The notes under the pieces were generated by a model. That model saw nothing but the letters and a program-made list of their open reading frames with translations. It was not told the origin of the DNA and did no database searches. From DATDRS01 sp035291605 (GTDB taxonomy: Bacteria > Chloroflexota > Anaerolineae > Anaerolineales > UBA6663), in NCBI GenBank assembly GCA_035291605.1, contig DATDRS010000097.1, forward strand, positions 1-25,938: a DNA stretch of 25,938 nt, given 5' to 3'. Shown here piece after piece: positions 8,908 through 16,569 of this stretch. Numbering within the stretch: the first letter of the stretch is position 1; every line of letters starts with the position of its first letter. A program made the position numbers and the translations under genes.

Positions 8908-11900
8908 ATGGACGCTGCCACCCTCGAACGTCGCACTGGCCTCGCCACTGACCTCGCGCGCGCTGTCAAAGGTGAAGTCCGTTTCGATCCATACGCGCGC
9001 CTCCTCTACAGCACCGACGCCAGCGCGTACCAGATCGAGCCGATCGGCGTCGTCATCCCGCGCGACCGCGACGACGTGGCCGCCGTGATGGAGATCACGG
9101 CCAGGCACCGGGTCCCGGTGCTCGCGCGCGGCGGCGGGTCCAGTCTCGCCGGGCAGGCCGTGGGCGCGGCGGTCGTCGTGGACTTTTCCAAATACATGCG
9201 CCGCATCCTCGAGATCAACCCCGAGGAGCGCTGGGTGCGCGCCGAGCCGGGCGTGGTGTGCGACGCGCTCAACGCCGCGCTCAAGCCGCATGGCTTGATG
9301 TACGGCCCCGACCCGGCCTCCTCGAACCGCGCGACCGTCGGCGGGATGCTGGCGAACAACTCGACCGGCGCGCATTCGGTCTTGTTCGGGATGACCGCCG
9401 ACCACGTCCTGGGGGTGGAGGCTTTCCTGGGCGACGCCTCCGCCGCCCATTTTTCCGCCCTCGACCGCGCGGCCCTCGACGCGAAACTGGAATCTCCAGG
9501 GCGGGAAGGCGAAATCTACCGCGGCCTCACGTCACTTGTCACCCGCCATGCATCGCTGATCCGCGACCGCTTCCCTAAAACCTGGCGCCGCGCCTCCGGC
9601 TACTCGCTCAACTACCTCATCCCCAATCCCCGGCCTCCAACCTCCAGCCTCCAGCCTCCAACCTCCAGCCGCCAGCCTTTCGGCTTCGTCGCTTCCCAAC
9701 CCGCCGGCTGGTATTCCCAAGAGTCCTACCCGCTCGCGGACGGCTTCAACCTCGCCAAACTCATGGTCGGCTCCGAAGGGACGCTCGCCGTCGTCGCCGA
9801 AGCCAAACTCAACCTCGTCCCGCGCCCGAAGATGACCGCGCTGTGCGTCGTGCACTTTGATTCCGTCGCCGCCTCCGCCGAGGCCACGCCGACGATCCTT
9901 GAATGCCATCCTTCCGCGATTGAATTAATTGACGCGGTGATGATTACCCTGACGCGCGCGATCCCCGCCTATGCGCGGCAGTTGACGTTCATCCAGGGCA
10001 GCCCCGGCGCGATCCTCGTCGTCGAGTTTTTCGGCGAGAGCGAAGCAGAGTTGATCGGGCAGATCGAGAAGCTGGAGCATCTTCTGCGGAGCAGGGGCGT
10101 AGCCAAGACGTTTGTGCGCGCGCTCACGCCCGCCGAGCAGGCCAATGTGTGGGGCGTGCGCAAAGTCGGGCTGGGGATTCTGCAATCCATGAAGGGCGAG
10201 GCCAAGCCGCTCGCGTTCATGGAAGACGTCGCGGTCCCGGTGGACCGGCTGGGCGAGTACGTCCGCACGGTCGAGCAGCTCTTCAAGGAGCACGGCGTCG
10301 CCTCGGCTTACTACGCGCACGCCTCGGCGGGCTGCCTGCACATCCGCCCGGTCATCAACCTCAAGACGGCCGAGGGCGTGAAGAAGATGCGCGCGCTTGG
10401 CGCGGCGGTGCTCGACGTGGTGATCGCCATGGGCGGCGCGATGAGCGGCGAGCACGGCGACGGCCTCTCGCGCTCTGCCTGGAACGGCAGACTCTTCGGC
10501 CCGGAACTGTACGCGGCCTTCCGCGAGGTCAAGCAGATTTTTGATCCCGGCTATCGCCTCAACCCCGGCAAGATCGTGGACGCGCCGGACATGACCGAGG
10601 ACCTGCGCTACGGCGCGGGCTACCATGCGCTTGAAATCAGGACGCACCTGAGCTTCGCCGCCGATGGCGGTTTTGCGGGCGCGGTGGAGCAGTGCAACGG
10701 CGCAGGCGTGTGCCGCAAGGCCGACGGGACGATGTGCCCCTCGTACATGGCGACGCGCGAGGAGGAGCATTCGACGCGCGGGCGCGCGAATGCCCTGCGG
10801 GCTGCGCTCTCCGGGCGCCTCCCGCCCTCCGCCTTGACTTCCGAGCGGATGCACGCGGTGCTCGACCTGTGCCTGGAGTGCAAGGCCTGCAAGGCCGAGT
10901 GCCCCTCTGGCGTGGACATGGCGAAGATCAAGTACGAGTTCCTGGCGCACTATCAGGCCGCGCACGGCGTGCCGCTGCGGTCGTGGTTATTTGCCAATAT
11001 TCATCACGTCTCACGCATCACGCATCACTTCGCGCCGGTCGTCAATCCGGTGTTGAGGTCGCCTCTGGCGCGCTGGCTGAACGAGAAAATCCTGGGCATC
11101 TCCCGACACCGCGTCCTGCCGCCTTTTGCCTCGCAATCCTTCCGAGATTGGCATCGCGCTCACGACGCTTCACGCTCCACGCTTCACGCTCCACGCCAGG
11201 TGCTCCTCTTCGCCGACACCTTCACTAACTTCAACCATCCTGAAATCGGCGTCGCCGCCGTGAAGGTCCTGGAGGCCGCGGGCTATGACGTCCGGCTGGC
11301 GGAGCACGGCTGCTGCGGGCGGCCCATGATCTCGAAAGGGATGCTCGACCAGGCGAAAGCGGCCGCCGAGCATAACGTCGGGACGCTGGACGAATTCGCC
11401 GCACAAGGAATCCCGATCCTCGGCCTGGAGCCTTCGTGCCTGCTTACGCTGCGCGACGAATATCTTGACCTGCTCCCTGGCGACTCGCGCGCCCGGCGCG
11501 TGGCCGGGCAGGCGATGCTGATCGAAGAATTCCTGGCGGGCCTGGCCGAGCGCGGGGAGCTGGCCCTGCGGTGGAAACCTGAGACCCGCCGGGTGCTGGT
11601 GCATGGGCACTGTTATCAAAAAGCACTCACGGGGACAGGGCCGCTGTTGAAAATGTTGGGCCTGCCCGGATGGGAAGCGCGCGAGATCGACTCCGGCTGC
11701 TGCGGCATGGCCGGATCATTCGGCTATGAGGCGGAGCATTATCAAATTTCGCAAACCGTTGGCGAGGAACGGCTGTTCCCGGCCGTGCGGGCCGCCGGAG
11801 GCGATACGCCCGTTGCCGCCTCCGGCATGTCGTGCCGCCATCAAATTCACGGAGGCACCGGCCGCGCGCCTCTGCATCCCATTCAGCTCCTGGCCGAGGC

Positions 11901-11910
11901 GCTGGCGTGA
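8908..11910 (+). CDS. FAD- and Fe-S-binding oxidoreductase, YdiJ/GlcD-GlcF fusion type
   Basis: A 1000-residue fusion of a GlcD-like flavoprotein and a GlcF-like iron-sulfur protein, the architecture of E. coli YdiJ. Such enzymes oxidise D-2-hydroxyacids such as D-lactate or D-2-hydroxyglutarate. FAD_binding_4 (about 25-290) includes VLARGGGSSLAGQAVG. The FAD oxidase C-terminal domain follows, with SGEHGDGLSR. The cluster motifs are CNGAGVCRKADGTMCPSY (from C596) and CLECKACKAECP (C655, C658, C661, C665). Two CCG-type motifs are at C802-C803 and C931-C932. A GAGGAGG ribosome site (8897-8903) fixes the ATG. Oddly, three heptamer-repeat arrays are in frame: one in a loop of the FAD domain (residues 243-256) and two in the linker before the CCG half. 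The exact substrate is not shown. Confidence 0.92.
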   Translation: MDAATLERRTGLATDLARAVKGEVRFDPYARLLYSTDASAYQIEPIGVVIPRDRDDVAAVMEITARHRVPVLARGGGSSLAGQAVGAAVVVDFSKYMRRILEINPEERWVRAEPGVVCDALNAALKPHGLMYGPDPASSNRATVGGMLANNSTGAHSVLFGMTADHVLGVEAFLGDASAAHFSALDRAALDAKLESPGREGEIYRGLTSLVTRHASLIRDRFPKTWRRASGYSLNYLIPNPRPPTSSLQPPTSSRQPFGFVASQPAGWYSQESYPLADGFNLAKLMVGSEGTLAVVAEAKLNLVPRPKMTALCVVHFDSVAASAEATPTILECHPSAIELIDAVMITLTRAIPAYARQLTFIQGSPGAILVVEFFGESEAELIGQIEKLEHLLRSRGVAKTFVRALTPAEQANVWGVRKVGLGILQSMKGEAKPLAFMEDVAVPVDRLGEYVRTVEQLFKEHGVASAYYAHASAGCLHIRPVINLKTAEGVKKMRALGAAVLDVVIAMGGAMSGEHGDGLSRSAWNGRLFGPELYAAFREVKQIFDPGYRLNPGKIVDAPDMTEDLRYGAGYHALEIRTHLSFAADGGFAGAVEQCNGAGVCRKADGTMCPSYMATREEEHSTRGRANALRAALSGRLPPSALTSERMHAVLDLCLECKACKAECPSGVDMAKIKYEFLAHYQAAHGVPLRSWLFANIHHVSRITHHFAPVVNPVLRSPLARWLNEKILGISRHRVLPPFASQSFRDWHRAHDASRSTLHAPRQVLLFADTFTNFNHPEIGVAAVKVLEAAGYDVRLAEHGCCGRPMISKGMLDQAKAAAEHNVGTLDEFAAQGIPILGLEPSCLLTLRDEYLDLLPGDSRARRVAGQAMLIEEFLAGLAERGELALRWKPETRRVLVHGHCYQKALTGTGPLLKMLGLPGWEAREIDSGCCGMAGSFGYEAEHYQISQTVGEERLFPAVRAAGGDTPVAASGMSCRHQIHGGTGRAPLHPIQLLAEALA
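9634..9675. repeat. heptamer tandem repeat, locus 2 (in FAD domain)
   Basis: Six contiguous 7-bp units of the form CCTCCAR, the last being CCGCCAG. The total is 42 bp, so the frame is kept and 14 residues are added (PPTSSLQ then PPTSSRQ). The array interrupts the conserved stretch between SGYSLNYL and FNLAKLMVGSEGTL, where related proteins usually have a shorter loop. Confidence 0.85.
11004..11031. repeat. heptamer tandem repeat, locus 3 (in linker)
   Basis: Four 7-bp units: TCACGTC, TCACGCA, TCACGCA, TCACTTC. They encode part of the linker HHVSRITHHF downstream of the second Fe-S motif. Confidence 0.7.
11166..11193. repeat. heptamer tandem repeat, locus 4 (in linker)
   Basis: Four 7-bp units alternating CGCTTCA and CGCTCCA twice, so there is also a perfect 14-bp duplication. 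The array encodes part of DASRSTLHAPRQ just before the CCG half of the oxidoreductase. Confidence 0.8.
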
Positions 11911-11950
11911 GCGCTCAAACCTCCTCATTTGACCGACAGGATCCGGCCCC

Positions 11951-12247
11951 ATGGTGAAACGCGTGGAGGATATTTGGGCCGCGTATATCATGGTTTCGCC
12001 GGTCGCCGTCGGCGGCAAGCCGCACATCAACGGTCACCGCATCACGGTTCAGAACGTCGCGGTCTGGCACAAGCGGCTGGGAATGAGCGTGGAAGACATC
12101 GTCTCGTCGTTCGGCCTGCGGCGGGTGGAGGTGAATGCCGCTCTGGGGTATTACCTCGCCCATCGCGCCGAGATTGAAGCGGCGATCCAGGCTGACGAAG
12201 CTTTCGTGGCGGAACTCCGCAGCCGCACCCCTTCGAAGCTCAGGTAG
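11951..12247 (+). CDS. DUF433 protein, putative antitoxin
   Basis: A 98-residue protein with the DUF433 core: GGKPHINGHRITVQNVAVW, then a helical MSVEDIVSSFGL segment and a YYLAHRAEIEAAI helix. DUF433 proteins are small DNA-binding-like proteins usually placed just before a DUF5615 PIN-like gene, and the pair is regarded as a toxin-antitoxin-like module. The DUF5615 gene follows after 6 bp here. The ATG at 11951 is preceded by AGGAT in a weak ribosome site. It begins 40 bp after the oxidoreductase stop. Confidence 0.85.
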   Translation: MVKRVEDIWAAYIMVSPVAVGGKPHINGHRITVQNVAVWHKRLGMSVEDIVSSFGLRRVEVNAALGYYLAHRAEIEAAIQADEAFVAELRSRTPSKLR

Positions 12248-12253
12248 CCGCGC

Positions 12254-12598
12254 GTGGCTGAGCGGATCAAGTTCTATCTGGACGAAAACATCTCGCGGGC
12301 TGTGACGGAGGCCCTGCGCCAGCGCGGCATAGATGTCTTCACGGCCCAACAGGAGGATATGCTCGAGACGACTGACGATCAACACCTTGCCTTCGCCGTC
12401 GCCCAGCGCTGCGTGATTATTACGCAAAATATTGACGGTTTGCGGTGGCACGTCAGCGGCATGTGGCACAAGGGAATTGTCTACGCCTCGCCGGACGCTT
12501 CCGTGGACGAGATGGTGCATGACCTGGCCTTGATCTACGCGTCCTTGAGCGCCGAAGATATGGTCGGCCATGTCGAGTTCATCCCCAAACATGCATAA
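12254..12598 (+). CDS. DUF5615 PIN-like protein, putative toxin
   Basis: A 114-residue protein of the DUF5615/Mut7-C-like PIN superfamily, presumed to be a metal-dependent RNase. The N-terminal KFYLDENI block carries D10-E11, the middle ETTDDQHLAFA block carries D41-D42, and the third acidic motif is TQNIDG (T57-G62). In most relatives I know this reads T-x-D-x-D-F, so the first aspartate is replaced by N59 and activity may be altered. GTG at 12254 is the start that fits the conserved beginning. It forms a pair with the upstream DUF433 gene. Its stop codon overlaps a candidate ATG of the CapA gene (ATGCATAA). Confidence 0.85.
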   Translation: MAERIKFYLDENISRAVTEALRQRGIDVFTAQQEDMLETTDDQHLAFAVAQRCVIITQNIDGLRWHVSGMWHKGIVYASPDASVDEMVHDLALIYASLSAEDMVGHVEFIPKHA

Positions 12599-13814
12599 CC
12601 GGCCTGTACTCTTGGCCCACGTCGGAGCGGCGGGCGGCCGCGAACAATCGCACCTACCACGCGCTCCTAGGGTCGGCGGCAGCCTCTTCCGGATGGGCTT
12701 TGCCTGCGCGTTGTGCCTCCTCGCCGCGTGTTCGCGATTCCAACCGCCGGCTGATCTCCCGCCTGTCACGCGGGTGGCCTCGCTGAAAACGCCTACCCCC
12801 TCGCCGGTTCTCCCAACGCCTACCCTAACGCCGTCGGCCCCCGCCACAGCGCAGGCCACCGATACCCCGCGTGATCCACCGCCGACACCCACTGCGACCG
12901 TCCCGCCCATCGTGCGCCTGATGGCCGTGGGCGATGTGATGCTGGCGCGCACGGTGGGTGAGGTGATCCTCAGGGATGGCGCCGCGGCGCCTTTTTCTGG
13001 CGTGGCCTCCACTCTGAACGCGGCTGACCTGCTGGTCGGCAACCTCGAATGCGCGATTGCCGAGCGCGGGGAGCCCCAGCCCAAGCGATATACCTTTCGC
13101 GCGCCGCCCCAGGCGGCCGAGGCGCTGGCCCTGGCCGGATTTGACGTGGTTGGGCTGGCGAACAACCACTCCCTGGATTATGGCCCGGAGGCGCTGGCCG
13201 ACACCCTGGCGCTGCTGGCGGAGCAGCAGATTGCGGCGGCGGGGGCCGGACAGAATGCGGCCGCGGCGCGCACCCCGGTTGTCGTGGAGCGCAACGGGGT
13301 GCGCGTGGCGTTCCTGGCCTACGTGGATGTGCCGGTCGAGAGCCGGACGGGCTTTGATACGCGCAGTTGGATTGCAGACGAGGCTGCGCCCGGCGTGGTC
13401 TGGGCGGAGGTCGAGCACATCTCGGCCGATGTGCTGGCGGCGCGCTCGCGCGCAGACCTGGTCATCGTGCTGCTTCACTCCGGCTGGGAGAGCCATGATA
13501 TTATCCGTGCCCAACGCGTCGAGGCGCGGGCGGCGATTGACGCCGGGGCGGCGCTGGTGCTGGGCAGTCACCCCCACGTGCTGCAAGGCGTGGAAAGCTA
13601 TCACGGCGGCCTGATCGTTTACAGCCTGGGGAACTTCGTCTTCGACGGCTTCACTTTCCCCGAGAATTATTCGGTCATTTTTACCGCGGTCTTGACCCGG
13701 CGCGGGGTCGAGGCGTATGATTGGATTCCCATCATCGTCGAGAACGGCCTTCCCCGACTGGCCGCGCCCGGTGAAGCGCCGGAAATTCTGAGTCGCTTGC
13801 AACCCCTCCCATGA
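12591..13814 (+). CDS. CapA-family metallophosphatase-like lipoprotein
   Basis: An exported protein of about 407 residues in the CapA (PGA_cap) family, related to the poly-gamma-glutamate capsule protein but widespread beyond capsule loci. After a basic N-terminus the hydrophobic stretch ends in the lipobox LAAC (lipidated C47), followed by a Pro/Thr-rich stalk of about 60 residues. The catalytic-like domain shows GDVMLAR, GNLECAI, NNHSLDYG, LHSGWES, GSHPHVLQG and YSLGNFVFD, the metallophosphatase-style motifs of the family. The start is uncertain: ATGs at 12570, 12591 and 12693 are in frame. The last leaves too short a signal peptide, and 12591 overlaps the previous stop. The 3' end overlaps the glycosidase gene by ATGA. 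Confidence 0.88.
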   Translation: MHNRPVLLAHVGAAGGREQSHLPRAPRVGGSLFRMGFACALCLLAACSRFQPPADLPPVTRVASLKTPTPSPVLPTPTLTPSAPATAQATDTPRDPPPTPTATVPPIVRLMAVGDVMLARTVGEVILRDGAAAPFSGVASTLNAADLLVGNLECAIAERGEPQPKRYTFRAPPQAAEALALAGFDVVGLANNHSLDYGPEALADTLALLAEQQIAAAGAGQNAAAARTPVVVERNGVRVAFLAYVDVPVESRTGFDTRSWIADEAAPGVVWAEVEHISADVLAARSRADLVIVLLHSGWESHDIIRAQRVEARAAIDAGAALVLGSHPHVLQGVESYHGGLIVYSLGNFVFDGFTFPENYSVIFTAVLTRRGVEAYDWIPIIVENGLPRLAAPGEAPEILSRLQPLP

Positions 13815-15025
13815 ACCGTGAACCCTTTGTCTTAGGCGTCAATTACTGGCCGCGCCGCAAGGCGATGTACTGGTGGTCGGACTTCGACCCCGGCGAGGTG
13901 CGCGAGGAGTTTGCGCTCCTCCGCGAACTCAGCCTCTCGCTGGTGCGCATCTTTTTGCTGTGGGATGACTGGCAGCCGGAGCCGGAGGCAGTCTCGCACA
14001 GCTGCCTGCGCCATCTCACGACCGTCTGCGACACCGCCGCCGAGCTGGGCCTGAAGCTGGATGTGACCTTCTTCACCGGGCACATGAGCGGCCCAAACTG
14101 GGCGCCGCGCTGGCTGCTGCACGGCCCGACGCTGCCCCACGTGCGGCAACTCGTGAGCGGCGGGCGCGTCGTAAACAGCGGTTACCGCAACCCTTTCACC
14201 GATCCAGTCGCCCTGAGCGCCGAGCGGCTGTTGCTCAAGACCGTCGTCGGCGCCTTGAAGGACCATCCGGCCATCGGCCTGTGGAACCTGGGCAATGAAC
14301 CCGATTTGTTTGCTCATCCCCCGGATGCAGCGGCCGGACAAGCGTGGGTGCGCGAGATGACCCGGCTGATCCACGACCTCGACGATCAGCATCCGGTGAC
14401 GTGCGGTCTGCACACGGCCAGCCTGCTGGAGGACAACGGCCTGCGTGTGGATCAGGTGTTTGCCGAGGCGGATGTGGCGGTGATGCACGCCTACCCCATG
14501 TACCTCCCCTGGGCGCGCCATCCGCTCGACCCTGACCTGGTCCCTTTTACCTGCGCGTTGACGAGCGCGCTCTCAGGCAAGCCCACGCTGATGGAGGAGT
14601 TTGGCGGCTGCACCGCCGCGCCCGGCGAGGCCTCGCAAACCTGGCAGTGGGTCGCTTATGGCCAGCCGCGTACACAGTTCATGGCTTCTGAGGAGGCCTT
14701 CGCCGAGTACCTCACCGCCGTGTTGCCTAAGTTGGTGGAAGTAGGGGCGACGGGCGCGCTGGTCTGGTGCTTTGCCGATTATGCGCCGGAGTTGTGGGAC
14801 AAGCCGCCATGCAGCGAATCGCGTCACGAGCGTTATTTTGGACTGGTGCGTCCGGATGGCTCAGTCAAGCCGCACGCCCAGGTCCTGCGCGATTTCGCCG
14901 CCCGGCATCCCACGGTCCAGCCCGCGCACAAACGGGTCGTGCTCCCGATCACCCCTGACGAGTTTTATAAGTCCCCTGAGTCGGCCACCATTGCGTTATA
15001 CTCCAAGTGGCTGAATAGCGAGTGA
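13811..15025 (+). CDS. GH5-like (clan GH-A) glycoside hydrolase
   Basis: A 404-residue TIM-barrel glycosidase without a visible signal peptide, so probably cytoplasmic. The acid/base glutamate is E163 in WNLGNEPD. The nucleophile is probably E263 in LMEEFGG, spaced as in clan GH-A. The N-terminus (FVLGVNYWPRRKAMYWW) resembles GH5/GH42-like beta-mannosidase, beta-galactosidase or cellulase relatives; the sugar specificity is open. The ATG overlaps the CapA stop in ATGA, which argues for translational coupling. A GH38 mannosidase is encoded on the opposite strand a few kb away, so mannose-containing glycans are a possible common substrate (inference). Confidence 0.82.
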   Translation: MNREPFVLGVNYWPRRKAMYWWSDFDPGEVREEFALLRELSLSLVRIFLLWDDWQPEPEAVSHSCLRHLTTVCDTAAELGLKLDVTFFTGHMSGPNWAPRWLLHGPTLPHVRQLVSGGRVVNSGYRNPFTDPVALSAERLLLKTVVGALKDHPAIGLWNLGNEPDLFAHPPDAAAGQAWVREMTRLIHDLDDQHPVTCGLHTASLLEDNGLRVDQVFAEADVAVMHAYPMYLPWARHPLDPDLVPFTCALTSALSGKPTLMEEFGGCTAAPGEASQTWQWVAYGQPRTQFMASEEAFAEYLTAVLPKLVEVGATGALVWCFADYAPELWDKPPCSESRHERYFGLVRPDGSVKPHAQVLRDFAARHPTVQPAHKRVVLPITPDEFYKSPESATIALYSKWLNSE

Positions 15026-15112
15026 GATTTCGCTTAGCCAGCGCAAATGGATGAACCGAATGCCCTGACGCACAGCCGGGCCTCAGGCGACACCCATTCT
15101 TGCTGTGGACGA

Positions 15113-15141
15113 GCTACTTGAGGTCAACCTGACCTCGCAGC
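15113..15141 (-). promoter_or_regulatory. candidate bacterial SECIS element
   Basis: In the mRNA this hairpin starts nine bases after the UGA at 15150-15152. The lower stem is GCUGC with GUAGC (five pairs including one G-U), then a two-A bulge on the 3' side, an upper stem of six perfect pairs (GAGGUC with GACCUC) and a five-base loop AGGUU at 20-24 bases after the UGA. A short stem with a G/GU-containing apical loop at this distance is the known form of bacterial SECIS elements; E. coli fdhF has a similar AGGU loop. It could instead be a terminator stem for the convergent gene, but there is no U-tract. Confidence 0.7.
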
Positions 15142-16544
15142 GGTTCGGCTCAACAAAACCAGTTTTCGGTCAACCGAGGAGGTGGTGGGCGCACGGCGCT
15201 TTTTTCCATTTCGTCGGGGATCGCGCGCCCGAGCGCATCATAAGCCAGCCTCCTGATCCACGCATGCGTCTTCGCGGGATCCTCGCCGGTTTGCTCCGCT
15301 AGTTCGACGCGAGCCATGACGGCCTCGTACAGCTTATCCATGCGCGGATCTGGATGAACCCAGCGATAGGTGAGAGCCTCTGCGTCTAGCTCGCGCAGCC
15401 ACGATGGCGCATCTGGCGCGGAGAGAAGCTTTGAGCGGGGCGGCACGAGGAGCCGGATGGCCAGTTGGATCGGCGGCAGGTGCTGGACCAGCCCCTGTTG
15501 GCGAATAAACTCGACTTGCGCCACATAGTCTTCAAGTGAAGTCCATGGGGTAAAAGCGACCAGGGTAGGGTGCAAGGCAATGCCGGCGGCGTCCAGGACA
15601 GACAGGGCCTTGACGATGTCCGTCGCAGTATGGCCTTTGTTAAGGTGGGCCAGGACGGCATCGCTGACGGACTCAATCGCCGAGACGACGAAGGTGCATC
15701 CCGCCTGGGCAAACTCGGTGAACAAGCGGGCGTGCTTCAGGACGTGTTCGACCTTCGTCGTGAAATCGAAAGTCATGCCTGGGAACTCGGCATGTAGAAC
15801 GCGCGCCAGGCGGAGAGCATGGCCGGGGCCATTCAGGAAATCCGGATCGCCGAACGTGATATGCGCCGCTCCGGCCGCTGCCTGTTGGCGAATATCAGCC
15901 ATTACAATCTCAAGCGGCATAGTAAAGAAGCGCCCGCCATAGACCGGCACAATGGGACAGTGATGACAGGTGTGTAGACACCCGCGACTGGCCTCGACGT
16001 ACCCGGCCAGGTGCGTGGCACCAGCGTGTGTATAACGCGCATACTGGTCGAGCGGCGGCAGGCCCGACCGGCGAGGAATGGGGAACCTCAGGCGGCCAAG
16101 ATAGGGCTCGTTCCGCGACTCAGCCGTGGACACCCCGGGTACATCTCCCGGCTTTTTCCCCCGACATACCGCGTCAACCAGTTCGGCCAACGGCTGTTCA
16201 TATTCGCCGCCGATGACTGAGTCGGCGAGGCCCTTCGACAAAAGATAATCGGCGTTGAGCCAGGCGTATAACCCGTAGAAGCAGATGTGCCCATACGGGT
16301 TAAGCTGGCGCACCCGCGCCGCGACTTTCACGCCCAGCCGGAGCGCGGTATGCATCGGAGCGGCAATCCCCACAAACTTGGCGGAGGCCGCCGAGGTTTC
16401 AGGCAATCGTTGAACAGACAGGTCCACGGCTTCAGCGCCGTAACCCGCGGCCTCCAAAAACGCGAGGGGCCACGCCAGGCTGAGCGGCGCGTGTCCCAAT
16501 TCATAGCAGGCTAACAGCAGCACGTTGGCTGAGGGGTTTCTCAT
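15114..16544 (-). CDS. B12-binding-type radical SAM selenoprotein with CUAEP tail
   Basis: A radical SAM enzyme of 476 residues if the UGA at 15150-15152 is read as selenocysteine (U465); conventional reading stops after C464. The N-terminal 130 residues resemble a Rossmann-type cobalamin-binding domain, although no classical DxHxxG is visible. The [4Fe-4S] motif is C189-x3-C193-x2-C196 (GCLHTCHHCP), inside a SAM barrel with ITFGDPDFLNGP and FVVSAIESVSD. After UGA the frame continues Ala-Glu-Pro and eight more residues to a TAG at 15114-15116. Cys-Sec-Ala-Glu-Pro is the defining tail of the CUAEP/CCAEP-tail radical SAM group as I recall it; its reaction is not known. The gene follows the hydrolase gene by 25 bp on the same strand. 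No selA, selB, selC or selD is in the window. Confidence 0.88.
15150..15152 (-). other. in-frame UGA, probable selenocysteine codon
   Basis: The codon lies between TGT (Cys464) and GCC-GAA-CCG (Ala-Glu-Pro). TGA is used as an ordinary stop by other genes here, for example the aminotransferase (1637-1639), and Trp is coded by TGG, so general stop reassignment is not the explanation. Confidence 0.8.
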
Positions 16545-16569
16545 CTTGGGTCTTTTCGCAGGGTGTATT

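Noticed and set aside
9925..10965. Open frame of 346 codons on the minus strand within the FAD/Fe-S oxidoreductase
   Set aside because: Shadow frame; the plus-strand frame carries the Fe-S and FAD motifs.
9634..11193. Short repeats as a CRISPR array or direct repeats of a mobile element
   Set aside because: Units are 7 bp, contiguous, with no spacers, and the loci have no inverted ends or transposase gene.
8908..11910. Possible frameshift or pseudogene in the oxidoreductase because of the odd linkers
   Set aside because: A single frame runs through all FAD, Fe-S and CCG motifs with no stop; the odd segments are in-frame repeats.
15119..15135. The GAGGTC/GACCTC hairpin simply as a terminator of the plus-strand glycosidase gene
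   Set aside because: There is no U-tract, and its distance from the UGA, the loop sequence and the CUAEP coding tail fit a SECIS better. A dual role cannot be excluded.
15150..15152. UGA read as tryptophan through a variant genetic code
   Set aside because: Other genes in the window end with TGA at family-consistent lengths and use TGG for Trp.
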